NCBI RefSeq assembly: GCF_000346465.2
Contig: NC_034012.1
Span: forward strand, 20,450,377-20,514,376
Reading direction: 5' to 3'
From: Prunus persica
Lineage: Eukaryota > Streptophyta > Magnoliopsida > Rosales > Rosaceae
DNA length: 64,000 nucleotides
The notes under the pieces were generated by a model. It saw nothing but the letters and a program-made list of their open reading frames with translations, was not told where the DNA came from and did no database searches. The translations under genes and the position numbers were made by a program. Shown here in pieces: positions 13,881 to 26,400 of the stretch; positions within the stretch are counted from its first letter, which is position 1, and each line of letters opens with the position of its first letter.

Positions 13881-13991
13881 AGATGTCGAATTGAGTCCAA
13901 AACTTGCGGAACATCATAATGTTTTGGGACGAGTCATTTGCTGAGTTTTGAGTGAAACCCGTTTGCCAAATGTCCAATTTCATGGACCAAT
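13881..13991 (+). repeat. Truncated 111-bp monomer
   Basis: The interval between successive GAT-TCG landmarks is 111 bp. GAAACCCGTTTGCCAAA joins directly to TGTCCAATTTCATGG, removing the ACTATGCAATAC to CGAACCTGAAT part of the monomer, including the TTCGTACGAA dyad. Confidence 0.75.
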
Positions 13992-14323
13992 CGATTTCGA
14001 CTTGAGTCCAAAACTTGCGGAACATCATAATGTTTTGGGAGGAGTCGTTTGGTGAGTTTTGAGTTAAATCCATTTTCCAAAACTATGAAATACACCAACC
14101 AATCCATTTCGGAACGAACTTTGTACGAACCTGAATTGTCTGATTTCATGGACCAATCAATACCGGATTGAGTCCAAAACTTCGGGAACATCATAATATG
14201 GTGGGGGGAGTCATTTAGTGAGTTTTGAGTGAAATCCAATGGCTTAAACTGTTCAATACACCAACCACCCCATTTCATAACGAACTTCTTACGAACCTCA
14301 ATTGTCCAATTTCGTGGACCTAT

Positions 14324-14465
14324 CGATATCAGATTGAGTCCAAAACTTGGGGAACATCGTAATGTTGTGGGATATGTATTTCACTCTAAAACTATACAAT
14401 ACACCAACCACTCCATTTCAGAACGACCTTCGTACGAACCTGAATTGTCCAATTTCATCGACGAA
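14324..14465 (+). repeat. Truncated 142-bp monomer
   Basis: GTTGTGGGATATGTATTTCACTC replaces the usual GTGGGAGGAGTCATTTGGTGAGTTTTGAGTGAAATCC stretch before TAAAACTATACAATAC. The monomer is about 24 bp short and locally scrambled. Confidence 0.6.
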
Positions 14466-16430
14466 TCGATATGGGATTGAGTCCAAAACTTGGGGAGCAG
14501 CATAATATGGTGGGAGGAGACATTTGGTGGGTTTTGGGTGAAATCCAATCTCTACAACTATGCAATACACCAACAACTCCATGTTGTAACGAACTTCGTA
14601 TGAACCTAAATTGTCCAATGTCGTGGACCAATCGATGTCACATTGAGGCCAAAACTTGGGGAACATCATAATATGGTGGGAGGAGACATTTGGTGGATTT
14701 TGAGTGAAATCCAAAAGCAGAAACTATGAAATACACCAGCCACTCCATTTCTTAACGATCTTCGTACAAACCTTAACTGTCCGATTTCATGGACCAATAG
14801 ATATCGGATTGAGTCCAAAACATGGGGAACATCATAATATTGTGGGAGGAGTCATTTGGTGGGTTTTGAGTGAAATCCTGTATCTACAACTATACAATAC
14901 ACCAACTGCCCCATTTCATAACGAACTTCGTACGAACATGAATAGTCCAATTTCTTGGATCAATCGATATCGAATTGAGCCCAAAACTTGGGGAACATCA
15001 TAATATGGTGGGAGGAGTCTTTTGGTGAGTTTAGATCGAAATCCAATGGCAAAAATTATGCAATACACCAACCACTTCATTTCATAACGAACTTCGTACA
15101 AACCTGAACTGTCCGATTTCATGGACCAATCGATATCGGATTGAGTCCAAAACGTGGGGAACATCATAATATTGTGGGAGGAGTCATTTGGTGGGTTTTG
15201 AGTGAAATCCAATCTCTAGAACTATACAATACACCTACCACTCCATTTCAGAACGAACTTCGTACTAACCTAAATTGTCCAATTTCATGGATCATTCGAT
15301 ATCGGATTGAGGCCAAAACTATGGGAAGATCATAAGGTTGTTGGAGATGTCATTTTGTGAGTTTTGAGTGAAATCCAAAGGCGAAAAAAATGCAATACCC
15401 CAACCACACCTTTTCAGAACGAACTTCGTACAAACCTGAACAGTCCGATTTCAGGGTCCAATCGATATCGGATTGAGTCCAACACTTTGGGAATATAGTA
15501 AGTTGGTGGGAGGAGTCATTTAGTGAGTTTTGAGCAAAATCCAATGTCTAAAACTTTGCAATGCACCAACCACTTCATTTCCGAACGACTTTCGTACGAA
15601 CCTGAATTGTCCGATTTCATGGACCAATTGATGTCGGATTGAGTCCAAGACTTGGGGCAGATCATAATATGGTGGGAGGAGTCATTTGGTGAGTTTTGAG
15701 TGAAATCCAATCTCTAGAACTATACAATACACCAACCACTCCATTTCGTAACGAACTTCGTACGAACCTAAATTGTATAGTTTCATGGACCAATCGATAT
15801 CGGATTGAGTCCAAAATTTGGGGAACATCATAATATGGTGGTAGGAGTCATTTGGTGGGTTTTGAGTGAAATCCAATCACTAGAACTATGCAATACACCA
15901 ACCACTCCATTTAATAACGAACTTCGTAAAACCTGAATTGTCCATTTTCATGGACCAATCGATATCGGATTGGATCCAAAACATGGGGCAGATCATAATA
16001 TGGTGGGAGGAGTCATTTGTTGAGTTTTGAGTGAAATCCAATTGCCAAAACTATGCAATACACCAACCACTCCATTTCATAGCGAACTTCGTTCCAACCT
16101 CAGTTGTCCGATTTCATGGACCAATCAATATCGGATTGGGTCCAAAACTTGGGGAAGATCATCATATCGTGGGAGGAGTCATTTGGTGGGTTTTGAGTGA
16201 AATCCAATCTCTAGAACTATACAATACACCAACCATTCCATTTCAGAACGAACTTCGTACGAACTTGAATTGTCCAATTTCATGGACCAATCGATATCGG
16301 ATTGAGTCCAAAACTTTGGGAACATCATAATGTTGTTGGAGGGGTCATTTTGTGAGTTTTGAGTGAAATCCAATGTCCAAAACAATGCAGTACCCTAACC
16401 ACTCCAGTTCAGAACGAACTTTGTACGAAC

Positions 16431-17073
16431 CTGAACTATCCGATTTCATGGACCAATCGATATCGGATTAACTCCAACACTTCGGGAACATCATGATTTG
16501 GTGGGAGGAGTGATTTGGTGAGTTTTGAGTGAAATCCAATGGCCAAAACTACGCAATAAAACAACCACTCCATTTCGGAATGAACTTCGTTCGAAACTGA
16601 ATTGTCCGATTTCGTGTTCCAATGAATATCGGGTTCAGTCCAAAACTTGGGGAACGTCATAATATTGTGGGAGGAGTCGTTTGGTGGGTTTTGAGTGAAA
16701 TCCAATCTCTAGAACTATACAACACACCAACCACTCCATTTCATAACGAACTTCGTACAAACCTGAATTGTCCAATTTCATGGGCCAATCAATATCGGAT
16801 TGAGTCCAAAACTTGGGGAACATCATAATGTATTGGGAGGAGCCATTTGTTGAGTTTTGAGTGAAATCCAATTGCCAAAACTATGCAATACACCAACCAC
16901 TCCATTTCATAGCGAACTCCGTTCCAACCTCAGTTGTCCGATTTCATGGACCAATCAAGATCGAATTGGGTCCAAAACTTGGGGAAGATCATCATATTGT
17001 GGGAGGAGTCATTTGGTGGGTTTTGAGTGAAATCCAATCTCTAGAACTATACAATACACCAACCACTCCATTT
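16431..17073 (+). repeat. Block duplicated about 14.04 kb away (copy 1)
   Basis: This block shares a chain of private variants with 30469-31111 at a constant offset of about 14037-14038 bp: CCAACACTTCGGGAAC, GGAGTGATTTGG, CGTTCGAAACTG, CATAGCGAAC, GTTCCAACCTCAG and GGGAAGATCATCATATTGTG. Flanks on both sides do not match. The GTTCCAACCTCAG monomer also occurs at 16091, exactly 830 bp before its copy at 16921. Confidence 0.78.
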
Positions 17074-17629
17074 CGTGACGAACGTCGTTCGAAACTGAAT
17101 TGTCCGATTTGATAGACCAATCAATATCAGATTGAGTCCAAAACTTGGGGAACATCATAATATTGGGGGAGGAGTCGTTTGGTGGGTCATGAGTGAAATC
17201 CAACCTCTAGGACTATACAATACACCAACCACTCCATTTCGGAACGAACTTCGTTCAGAACTGAATTGTCCGATTTCATGGACCAATCAATATCGGATTG
17301 AGTCCAAAACTTGGCGAACATCATAATATTGTGGGAGGAGTCATTTGGTGGATGTTGAGTGAAATCCAATGGCTGAAACTGTCCAATACACCAACCACTG
17401 TATTTCGTAACGAACTTCGTACGAACCAAAATTGTCCAGTTTCATGGACCAATCAATATTGGATTGAGTCCAGAACTTAGGGAACATCATAACATGGTGG
17501 CAGGAGTCATTTGGTGAGTTTTGAGTCAAATCCAACGGCTAAAACAATGCAATACACCAACCACTCCCTACCATAACGAACTTCGTACGAACCTAAATTG
17601 TCCAATTTCAAGGACCAATTGATATCTGA

Positions 17630-19360
17630 TTGAGTCCAAAACTTGGGGAACATCATAATATGGTGGGAGGAGTCATTTGGTGGGTTTTGAGTGAAATCCA
17701 ATCTCTAGAACTATGCAATACACCAACCACTCCATTTCATAACGAACTTCGTACGAACTTGAATTGTCCAATTTCATGGACCAATCGATATCGGATTGAG
17801 TTCAAAACTTGGGGAACATCATAATATGGTGGGAGGAGTCATTTGGTGGGTTTTGATTGTAATCCAATGTCCAGAACCGTGCAATACACCAACCATTCCA
17901 TTTCAGAACGAACTTCGTACGAACCTAAATTGTCCAATTTGATGGACCAATCGATATTGGATTGAGTTCAAAACTTGGGGAACATCATAATATGGTGGGA
18001 GGTGTCATTTGGTGTGTTTTGAGTGAAATCCAATCGCTACAACTATGCCAACAACTCCATTTCATAACGAACTTCATATGAACCTGAATTGTCCAATTTT
18101 GTGGACCAATCGATATCGGATTGAGTCCAAAACTTGGGGAACATCATAATATGGTGGGAGGAGTCATTTGGTGGGTTTTGGGTGAAATCCAATCTCAAGA
18201 ACTATGAAATACACCAACCACTCCATTTCATAACGAACTTCGTACGAACTTGAATTGTCCAATTTCTTGGACCAATAGATATCGGATTGAGTCCAAAACT
18301 TGGGGAACGTCATAATATGGTGGGAGGTGTCATTTGGTGGGTTTTGAGTGAACTCCAATCTTGAGAACTATGCAATACACCAACCAGTCCATTTCAAACC
18401 GAACTTCGTACAAATCTAAATTGTCCAATTTCATGGACCAATCGATATCTGATTGAGTCCAAAATTTGAGGAACATCATAATATGGTGGTAGGAGTCATT
18501 TGGTGGGTTTTGAGTGAAATCCAATCCTGAGAACTATGCAATACACCAACCACTCCATTTCATATCGAACTTCGTACGAAACTAAATTGTCCAATTTTAT
18601 GGACCAATCGATATCGGATTGAGTCCAAAACTTGGGGAACATCATAATATGGTGGTAGGAGTCATTTGATGGGTTTTGAGTGAAATCCAATCTCTAGAAC
18701 TATGCAATACACCAACCGCTCCATTTCATAATGAACTACGTACGAACATAAATTGTCCAATTTCATGGACCAATCGATATCGGATTGAGTCCAAAACTGG
18801 GGAAACATCATAATATGGAGGGAGGAGTCATTTGGTGACTTTTGAGTGAAATCCAAAGGCAAAAACTTTGAAATACACAAACCACTCCATTTCAGAACGA
18901 ACTTCGTGCGAACCGGATTTGTCCAATTTCATGGACCAATTGATATCGGATTGAGTCCAAAACTTGGGGAACGTCATAATAAGATGGGAGGAGTCATTTG
19001 GTGACTTTTGAGTGAAATCCAATGGCCAAAACTTTGAAATACACAAACCACTCAATTTCAGAACGAACTTCGTACGAACCTGAATTGTAAAATTTCATGG
19101 ACCAATCGATATCGGATTCAGTCCAAAACTTGGGGAACATCATAATATGGTTGTAGGAGTCATTTGGTGGGTTTTGAGTGAAATCCAATCCCTAGAACTA
19201 TGCAATACAAAAACCACTCCATTTCATAATGAACTTCGTACGAAACTGAATTGTCCAATTTCATGGACCAATCGATATCGGATTGAGGCCAAAAGTTGGG
19301 GAACATCATAATATGGTGGGGGGAGTCATTTGGTGGGTTTTGAGTTAAATCCAATCTCTA
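17630..19360 (+). repeat. Class A/B satellite with CTATGCAATAC variants
   Basis: Monomers return to the ACTATGCAATAC and GTCCAATTTC state with GGTGGGAGGAGTC; TTGTGGG variants are nearly absent. Similar monomers with ACTTTGAAATACACAAACC occur consecutively near 18867 and 19033, a local monomer duplication. Confidence 0.7.
17636..17801 (+). repeat. Reference monomer of the satellite (exactly 166 bp)
   Basis: A nearly consensus monomer that shows the internal plan. It splits into a 62-bp G-rich segment (17636-17697), a 34-bp C-rich segment (17698-17731), a 36-bp segment (17732-17767) and a 34-bp segment (17768-17801), each starting CCA in the consensus. Short dyads lie at CATAATATG (17654-17662), TATGCAATA (17712-17720, imperfect), TTCGTACGAA (17748-17757, perfect) and CGATATCG (17786-17793, perfect). 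The CGATATCG dyad contains an EcoRV site and TTCGTACGAA a BsiWI site, so digestion should give a ladder. The 62-bp segment is strongly G-skewed and the following 34-bp segment strongly C-skewed on the plus strand. Confidence 0.9.
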
Positions 19361-22300
19361 GAACTATGCAACACACCAACCACTGCATTTCATAACGAAC
19401 TTCGTACGAACCTGAACTGTCCAATTTCAAGGACCAATCGATATCGGATTGAGTCCAAAACTTGGGAACATCATAATATTGTGGGAGGAGTCATTTGATT
19501 GGTTTTTGAGTGAAATCCAATGGCGACAACTATACAACACACCAACCACTCCATTTCACAATGAACTTCGTAGGAACTTTAATTGTCCAATTTTATGGAA
19601 CAAACGATATCGGATTGAGTCCAAAACTTGGGGAACAACATAATATTGTGGGAGGACTCACTTGGTGTGTTTTAAGCAAAATCCAATTGCCAAAACTATG
19701 CAACACACCAACCACTCCATTCCATAACGAACTTCGTACGAACCTTAACTGTCTAATTTCATGGACCAATCGATATCGGATTGAGTCCAAAACTTGGGGA
19801 ACATCAAAATGTTGTGGGAGGAGTCATTTGGAGGGTTTTGAATGAAATCCAATCTCTACAACTATACAATACACCAACCAATTCATTTCATAACGAACTT
19901 TGTACGAACCTGAATTGTCCGATTTCATGGACCAATCGATTTCGGATTGAGGCCAAAACTTTCGGAACATCATAATATGGTGGGAGGAGTCATTTGGTGC
20001 GTTTTAAGCGAAATCCAATGGCTAAAACTATGCAATACACCAACCACTCAATTTTATAACGAACATCGTATGAACCTGAATTGTCCAGTTTCAAGGACCA
20101 ATTGATATCGGATTGAGTCCAAAACTTGGGGAACACAGTAAAATTATGGGAGGAGTCATTTGGGGGGTTTTGAGTGTAATCCAATCTCTAGAACTATATA
20201 ATACTCCAACCACTCCATTTCATAACGAACTTCGTACGAACCTAAATTGTTCAATTTCATGGACCAATCGATATCGGATTGAGTCCAAAAGTTAGGGAAC
20301 ATGATAAAATGTTGTGGGAGGAGTCATTTGGTGAGTTTTGAGTGAAACTCAATCTCTAGAACTGTAGAATACACCAACCACTCCATTTTAGAAAGAACTT
20401 CGTACGATCCTGAATTGTCCAATTTCATGGACCAATCAATATCGGTCTGAGTCCAAAACCTGGGGAACATCATAATATTGTTGGAGGCGTCATTTGGTGG
20501 GTTTTTAGTGAAATCCTATGTCTAGAGTAATACAATACACCAACCACTCCATTTCAGAACGAAATTGATACGGACATATATTTTCCGATTTCATGGACGA
20601 ATCGATATCTGATTGAGTCCAAAACTTGAGGAACATCATAATATGGTGTGAGGACTCATTTGGTGAGTTTTGAGTGAAATCCAATTGCTAAAACTATGCA
20701 ATACACCAACCACTCCATTTCAGAACGAACTTCGTACGAACCTGAATTGTCCAATTTCATGGACCAATTGATATTGGATTGAGTCAAAAACATGGGGAAC
20801 ATCATAAAGTAGGGGGTGGAGTCAGTTTGTGAGTGAAATCCAATGGCTAAAACGATGCAAGACACCAACCACTCCATTTCAAAACGAACTTCGTACGAAC
20901 TGAATTGTCCGATTTCTTGGACCGATCGATGTCGGATTGAGTCCAAAACTCGGGCACCATCATAATATAACGGGAGGAGTCATTTGGTGGATTTTCAGTG
21001 AAATCCAATCTATAGAGCTATTGAATACACCAACCACTCCATTTCATAACGAACTTTGAACGAACCTGAATTGTCCAATTTCATGGACCAACCGATATCG
21101 TAATGAGCCCAAAACCTGGGGAACATCATAATATGGTGGGAGTAGTCATTTGGTGAGTTTTGAGTGAAATTCAAAAGCTAAAACTATGCAATACAGCAAC
21201 CACTCCATTTTAGAACGAAGTTCGTACGAACCCGAATTGAACAATTTCATGGACCAATCGATATCGGATTGAGTCCAAAACTTGAGGAACGTCATAATAT
21301 GGTGGGAGGAGTCTTTTGGTGAGTTCTGAGTGAAATCCAATATCTAAAACTATGCAATACACCAACCACTCCATTTCATAACGAACTTCGTACGAACCCG
21401 AATTGAACAATTTCATGGACCAATTGATATCGGATTGAGCCCAAAACTAGGGGAACATCATAATATGGTGGGAGGAGTCATATGTTGAGTTTTGAGCGAA
21501 ATCCAACGGAAAAAATTATGCAATACACCCACCGCTCCATTTCAGAACGAACTTCGTGCGAACCTGAATTGTCCGATGTCATGGACCAATCGATATCGGA
21601 TTGAGTCTAAAACTTGGGCAACATCATAATATAGTGGGAGGAGTCTTTTGGTGGGTTTTGAGTGAAATCCAATCTGTAGAACTGTGCAATACACCAGTCA
21701 TTGCATTTCAGTACGAACTTCGTACGAACCTTAATTGTCCAATTTCATGGACAAATCGATATCAGATTGAGTCCAAAACTTGGGGAACATCATATATGGT
21801 GGGAGGAGTCATGTGGTGAGTTTTGAGTGAAATCCATTGGCTAACACTATGCAATACATAATTGTCCAATTTCATGGAACAAACGATATCGGATTGAGTC
21901 CTAAACTTGGGGAGCATCATAATACAGTGGGAGGGGTCATGTGGCGGGTTTTGAGTGAAATCCAATCTCTAGAACTATGAAACACACCAACCACTCCATT
22001 TCAGAACGATTTTCATACGAACTTGAATTGTCCAATTTCATGGACAAATCAATATCGGATTGAGTCCAAAATTTGGGGAACAACATAATGTTGTGGGACG
22101 AGTCATTTCGTGAGTTTTGTGTGAAATCCAATGGTTAAAACAATGCAATACACAAACCACTCCATTTCAGAAAGGACTTCGTTCAAAACTGAATTGTCCG
22201 ATTTCATGGACCAATCAATATCGGATTGAGTCCAAAACTTGAGGAACGACATAATATGGTGGGAGGAGTCATTTGGTGAGTTTTGAACGAAATCCAATTG

Positions 22301-23282
22301 CTAACACTATGCAATACACCAACCACTCAAGTTCTGAACCAATTTCGTACAGACCTGAATTGTCAAATTTCAAGGACCAATCGATATTTGATTGAGGCCA
22401 ACACATGGGGAACATCATAATATCGTGGAGTAGTATTTGGTGAGTTTTGAGTCAAATCCAATGGCTAGAACTATGCAATACACCAACCATTGCATTTCAT
22501 AACGAACGTCGTACGAACCTGAATTGTCGAATTTCGTGGACCAATCGATATTGGATTGGGTCCAAAACTTCGGGAACAACATAATATGGTGAGAGGAGTC
22601 ATTTGGTGGATTTTGAGTGAAATCCAATCTCTAGAACTATGCAATACATCAACCACTCCATATTAGAACGAACTTCGTACGAACCTGAATTGTCCAATTT
22701 CGTGGACCAATCGGTATCGATATTGGATTGAGTCCAAAACCTGGGGAACATCATAATATAATGGGAGAAGGCATTTGGTGGGTTTCGAGCTAAATCCAAT
22801 GTCTAGAACTATGCAACACACCAACCACTCCATTTCAAAACGAACTTCGTGCGAAACTTAATTGTCCAATTTCATGGAACAAACGATATCGGATTGAGTC
22901 CAAAACATGGGGAACATCGTAATGTTGTTGGAGGAGTCATTTGGTGAGTTTTGAGTGAAATCCAATTGAAAAAATTATGAAACACACCAACCACTCCATT
23001 TCAGAACAAACTTCGTACGAACCTGAATTATCCAATTTCATGGACCAATCGATATCGGATTGAGTCCAAAACTTGGGGAACATCATAATACGGTGGGAGG
23101 AGTCATTTGGTGGGTTTTGAGTGAAGTCCGAAATCTAGAACTATGCAATACACCAACCACTCCATTCATAACGAACTTCGTACGAACCTGAATTGTCCAA
23201 TTTCATGGAACAATCGATATCGGAGAGTCCAAAACTTGGGGAACATCATAATACGGTGAGAGGAGGCATTTGGTATGTTTTG
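19361..23282 (+). repeat. Heterogeneous satellite with several shortened monomers
   Basis: Mixed A, B and TTGTGGG variants. Consecutive monomers at 21231 and 21397 share CCCGAATTGAACAATTTC. A 127-bp monomer (21757-21883) joins TGCAATACAT to AATTGTCC, deleting the first-dyad segment. GGAACAAACGATATCGG variants appear at 19598, 21884 and 22885. No non-satellite sequence is present. Confidence 0.72.
21757..21883 (+). repeat. Truncated 127-bp monomer lacking the TTCGTACGAA segment
   Basis: ACTATGCAATACAT is followed immediately by AATTGTCCAATTTC, so the ACCAACCACTCC to CGAACCTG portion is missing. Successive GATATC landmarks are 127 bp apart. Confidence 0.72.
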
Positions 23283-23458
23283 AGTGAAATCCAATCTCTA
23301 CAACTATGCAATACACCAACCACTCCATTTCATAACAAACTTCGTACGAACCTGAATTGTCCAATTTCGTGGACCAATCGATATCGGATTGAGTCCAAAA
23401 TTTGGGAAACATCGTAATATGGTTGGAGGAGTCCTTTGGTGACTTTTGAGTGAAATCC
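23283..23458 (+). repeat. 176-bp tract identical to 26430-26605 (copy 1)
   Basis: Base-for-base identical to 26430-26605 at an offset of 3147 bp, including the uncommon CATAACAAAC, CCAATTTCGTGG, CAAAATTTGGGAAAC and GGAGTCCTTTGGTGAC. Both ends are sharp: the sequences differ immediately before AGTGAAATCC and immediately after the final AAATCC. Confidence 0.9.
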
Positions 23459-26400
23459 AAAGGCTAAAACTATTCAATACACCAACCACTCCACTTCATA
23501 ACGAACTTCGTACAAACGTGAATTGTCCAATTTCATGGAGCAATCGATATCGGATTGAGTCCAAAACTTGGGGAAGATCATAATATCGTGGGAGGAGTGA
23601 TTTCGTGAGTTTTGAGTGAAATCCAATGGCTAAAGCAACGCAATACACCAACCTCTCCATTTCAGAACGAACTTCGTACAAACCTGAGTTGTCCGATTTC
23701 ATGGACCAATGAATGTTGGATTGAGTCTAAAACTTAGGGAACATCATAATGGTGGGAGGTGTCATTTGGTGAGTTTTGAGCGAAATCCAACGGCTAAAAC
23801 TGTGCAATACAGCAACCACTCCATTTCATAACGAACTACGTACGAACCTGAATTGTCCAATTTCATGAACCAATCGATATCGGATTGACTCGAATACTTG
23901 GGGAACATCATAATATGATGGAAGGAGTTATTTGGTGGGTTCTGAGTGAAATCCAATGGCTACAACTATGCAATACACCAACCACTCCATTTCATAACGA
24001 ACTTTGTACGAAAATGAATTGTCCAATTTCATGGACAAATTGATATCGGTTTGAGTCCAAAACGTGGGGAACATCATAATGTGGTGGGAGAAGTCATTTG
24101 TTGACTTTTGAGTGAAATCCAATGGCTAAAACTACGCAATACACCAACCACCCCATTTCAAAACGAACTTCGTACGAACCTGAATTGTCCAATTTCATGG
24201 ACCAATCGGTATCGGTTTGAGTCCAAAACTTGGGGAACATCATAATGTGATGGGAGGAGTTATTTGGTGGGTTCTTAGTGAAATCCAATGGCTACAAATA
24301 TGCAATACACCAACCACTCCATTTCATAACGAACTCCGTACGAACCTGAATTGTCCAATTAAATGGACCAATCGATATCGGATTGAGTACAAAACTTGGG
24401 GAACATCATAATATGATGGGTGGAGTCATTTGGTGAGTTTTGAAAGAAATCCAGTGGCTAAAACTATGCAATACACCACCCACACCATTTCATAACGAAC
24501 TTCATACGAACCTGAATTTTCCAATTTCAAGGACCAATCGATATCGGATTGATTCGAAAACTTGGGGAACATCATAATCTGGTGGGAGGAGTCATTTGGT
24601 GACTTTTGAGTGAAACCCAATTTCTAAAACTTTGAAATACACAAACCACTTCATTCCGAAACGAACTTCGTACGAACCTGAATTGTCCAATTTCATGGAC
24701 CAATCGATATAGGCTTGAGTCCAAAACTTGGGGAACATCAGAATGTGGTGGGAGGATTCATTTGATGGGTTTTGAGGGAAATCCCATGGCTACGACTATG
24801 CCATACACCAACCACTCCATTTCATAACGAACTTAGTACGAACCTGAATTGTCCAATTTCATGGACCAATCGATATCGCACTGAGTACTAAACTTGGGGA
24901 ACATCATAAGATGATGGGTGGATTCATTTGGTGAGTTTTGAATGAAATCCAGTGGCTAAAACTATGCAATACACCACCCACTCCATTTCATAACGAACTT
25001 CGTACGAACCTGAATTGTCCAATTTTATGGACCAATCGATATCGGATTGACTCCAAAACTTGGGGAACATCATAATATGGTGGGAGTAGTCATTTAGTGA
25101 CTTTTGAGTGAAATCCAATAGCTAAAACTACGCAATACACCAACCACTCCATTTCATAACGAACTTCGTACGAACCTGAATTCTCTAATTTCATGGACCA
25201 ATCGATATCGGATTGAGTCCAAAACTCGGGGAACATCATAATGTGGTGGCAGGACCCATTCGGGGGGTTTTGAGTGACATCCAATCTCTAGCACTATACA
25301 ATACACCAACCACTCCAATTTATAACGAACTTCGTACAAAACTGAATTGTCCAATTTCATGGACCAATCGAAATCGTATTGAGTCCAAAACTTGGGGAAC
25401 ATCATAATATGGTGGGGGAAGTCATTTGGTGACTTTTGAGTGAAATGCAATGCCTAAAACTACGCAACACACCAACCACTCCATTTCGTAATGAACTTCA
25501 CATGAACCTTAATTGTCCAATTTCATGGACCAATCGATATCGGATTGAGTCCAAAACTTGGGGAACATCGTAATATGATGGGAGGGGTCATTTGGTGACT
25601 TTTGAGTGAAATCCAAAGGCTAAAACTATGCAATATACCAACCACTCCATTTCAGAACGAACTTCGTACGAGCCTGAATTGTCCAATTTCGTGGACCAAT
25701 CGATATTGGATTCAGTCCCAAACTTGGATCATGTGGTGGGAGGAGTCATTTGGTGACTTTTGAGTGAAATCCAATCGCAAAAACTATGCAATACACCAAC
25801 CACTCCATTTCATAACGAACTTCGTACGAACCTGAATCATCTGATTTCATGGACCAATCGATATAGGATTGAGTCCAAAACTTGGGGAACATCATAATAT
25901 GGTGGGAGGAGTCATTCGGTGGGTTTTGAGTGAAATCCAATCTCTAGAACTATACAATGCACCAACCACGCCATTTCCGAACGAACTTCTTGCGAAACTA
26001 AATTGTCCAATTTCATGGATCAATCGATATCGGATTTTGTCCAAAACTTAGGGAACATCATAATATGGTGGGAGGAGTCATTTGGTGGCTATTGAGTGAA
26101 ATCCAATCTGTACAACTATGCAATACACCAACCACTCCATTTCATATCAAACTTCGTACGAACCTGAAATTGTCCAATTTCATGGGACCAATCGATATCG
26201 GATTGAGTCCAAAACGTGGGGAACATCATAATATGGTGGGAGAAATCATTTCGGTGACTTTTGAGTGAAATCAAATGGCTAAAACTACGCAATACACCAA
26301 CCACTCCATTTCGTAACGAACTTCGTACGAACCTGAATTGTCTAATTTCGTGGACTAATCGATATCTGATTGAGTCCAAAACTTGGGGAACATCATAATA

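Larger units (their letters stand above)
11136..16430 (+). repeat. Satellite region rich in TTGTGGG / CTATACAA variants
   Basis: From here the array is dominated by monomers with ATAATATTGTGGGAGG, ACTATACAATAC or ACTATACAACAC, and GTCCGATTTCATGG. These three changes travel together and are rare before 7 kb. Several aberrant monomers occur: about 111 bp at 13881-13991 and 142 bp at 14324-14465. No non-satellite sequence is present. Confidence 0.75.
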
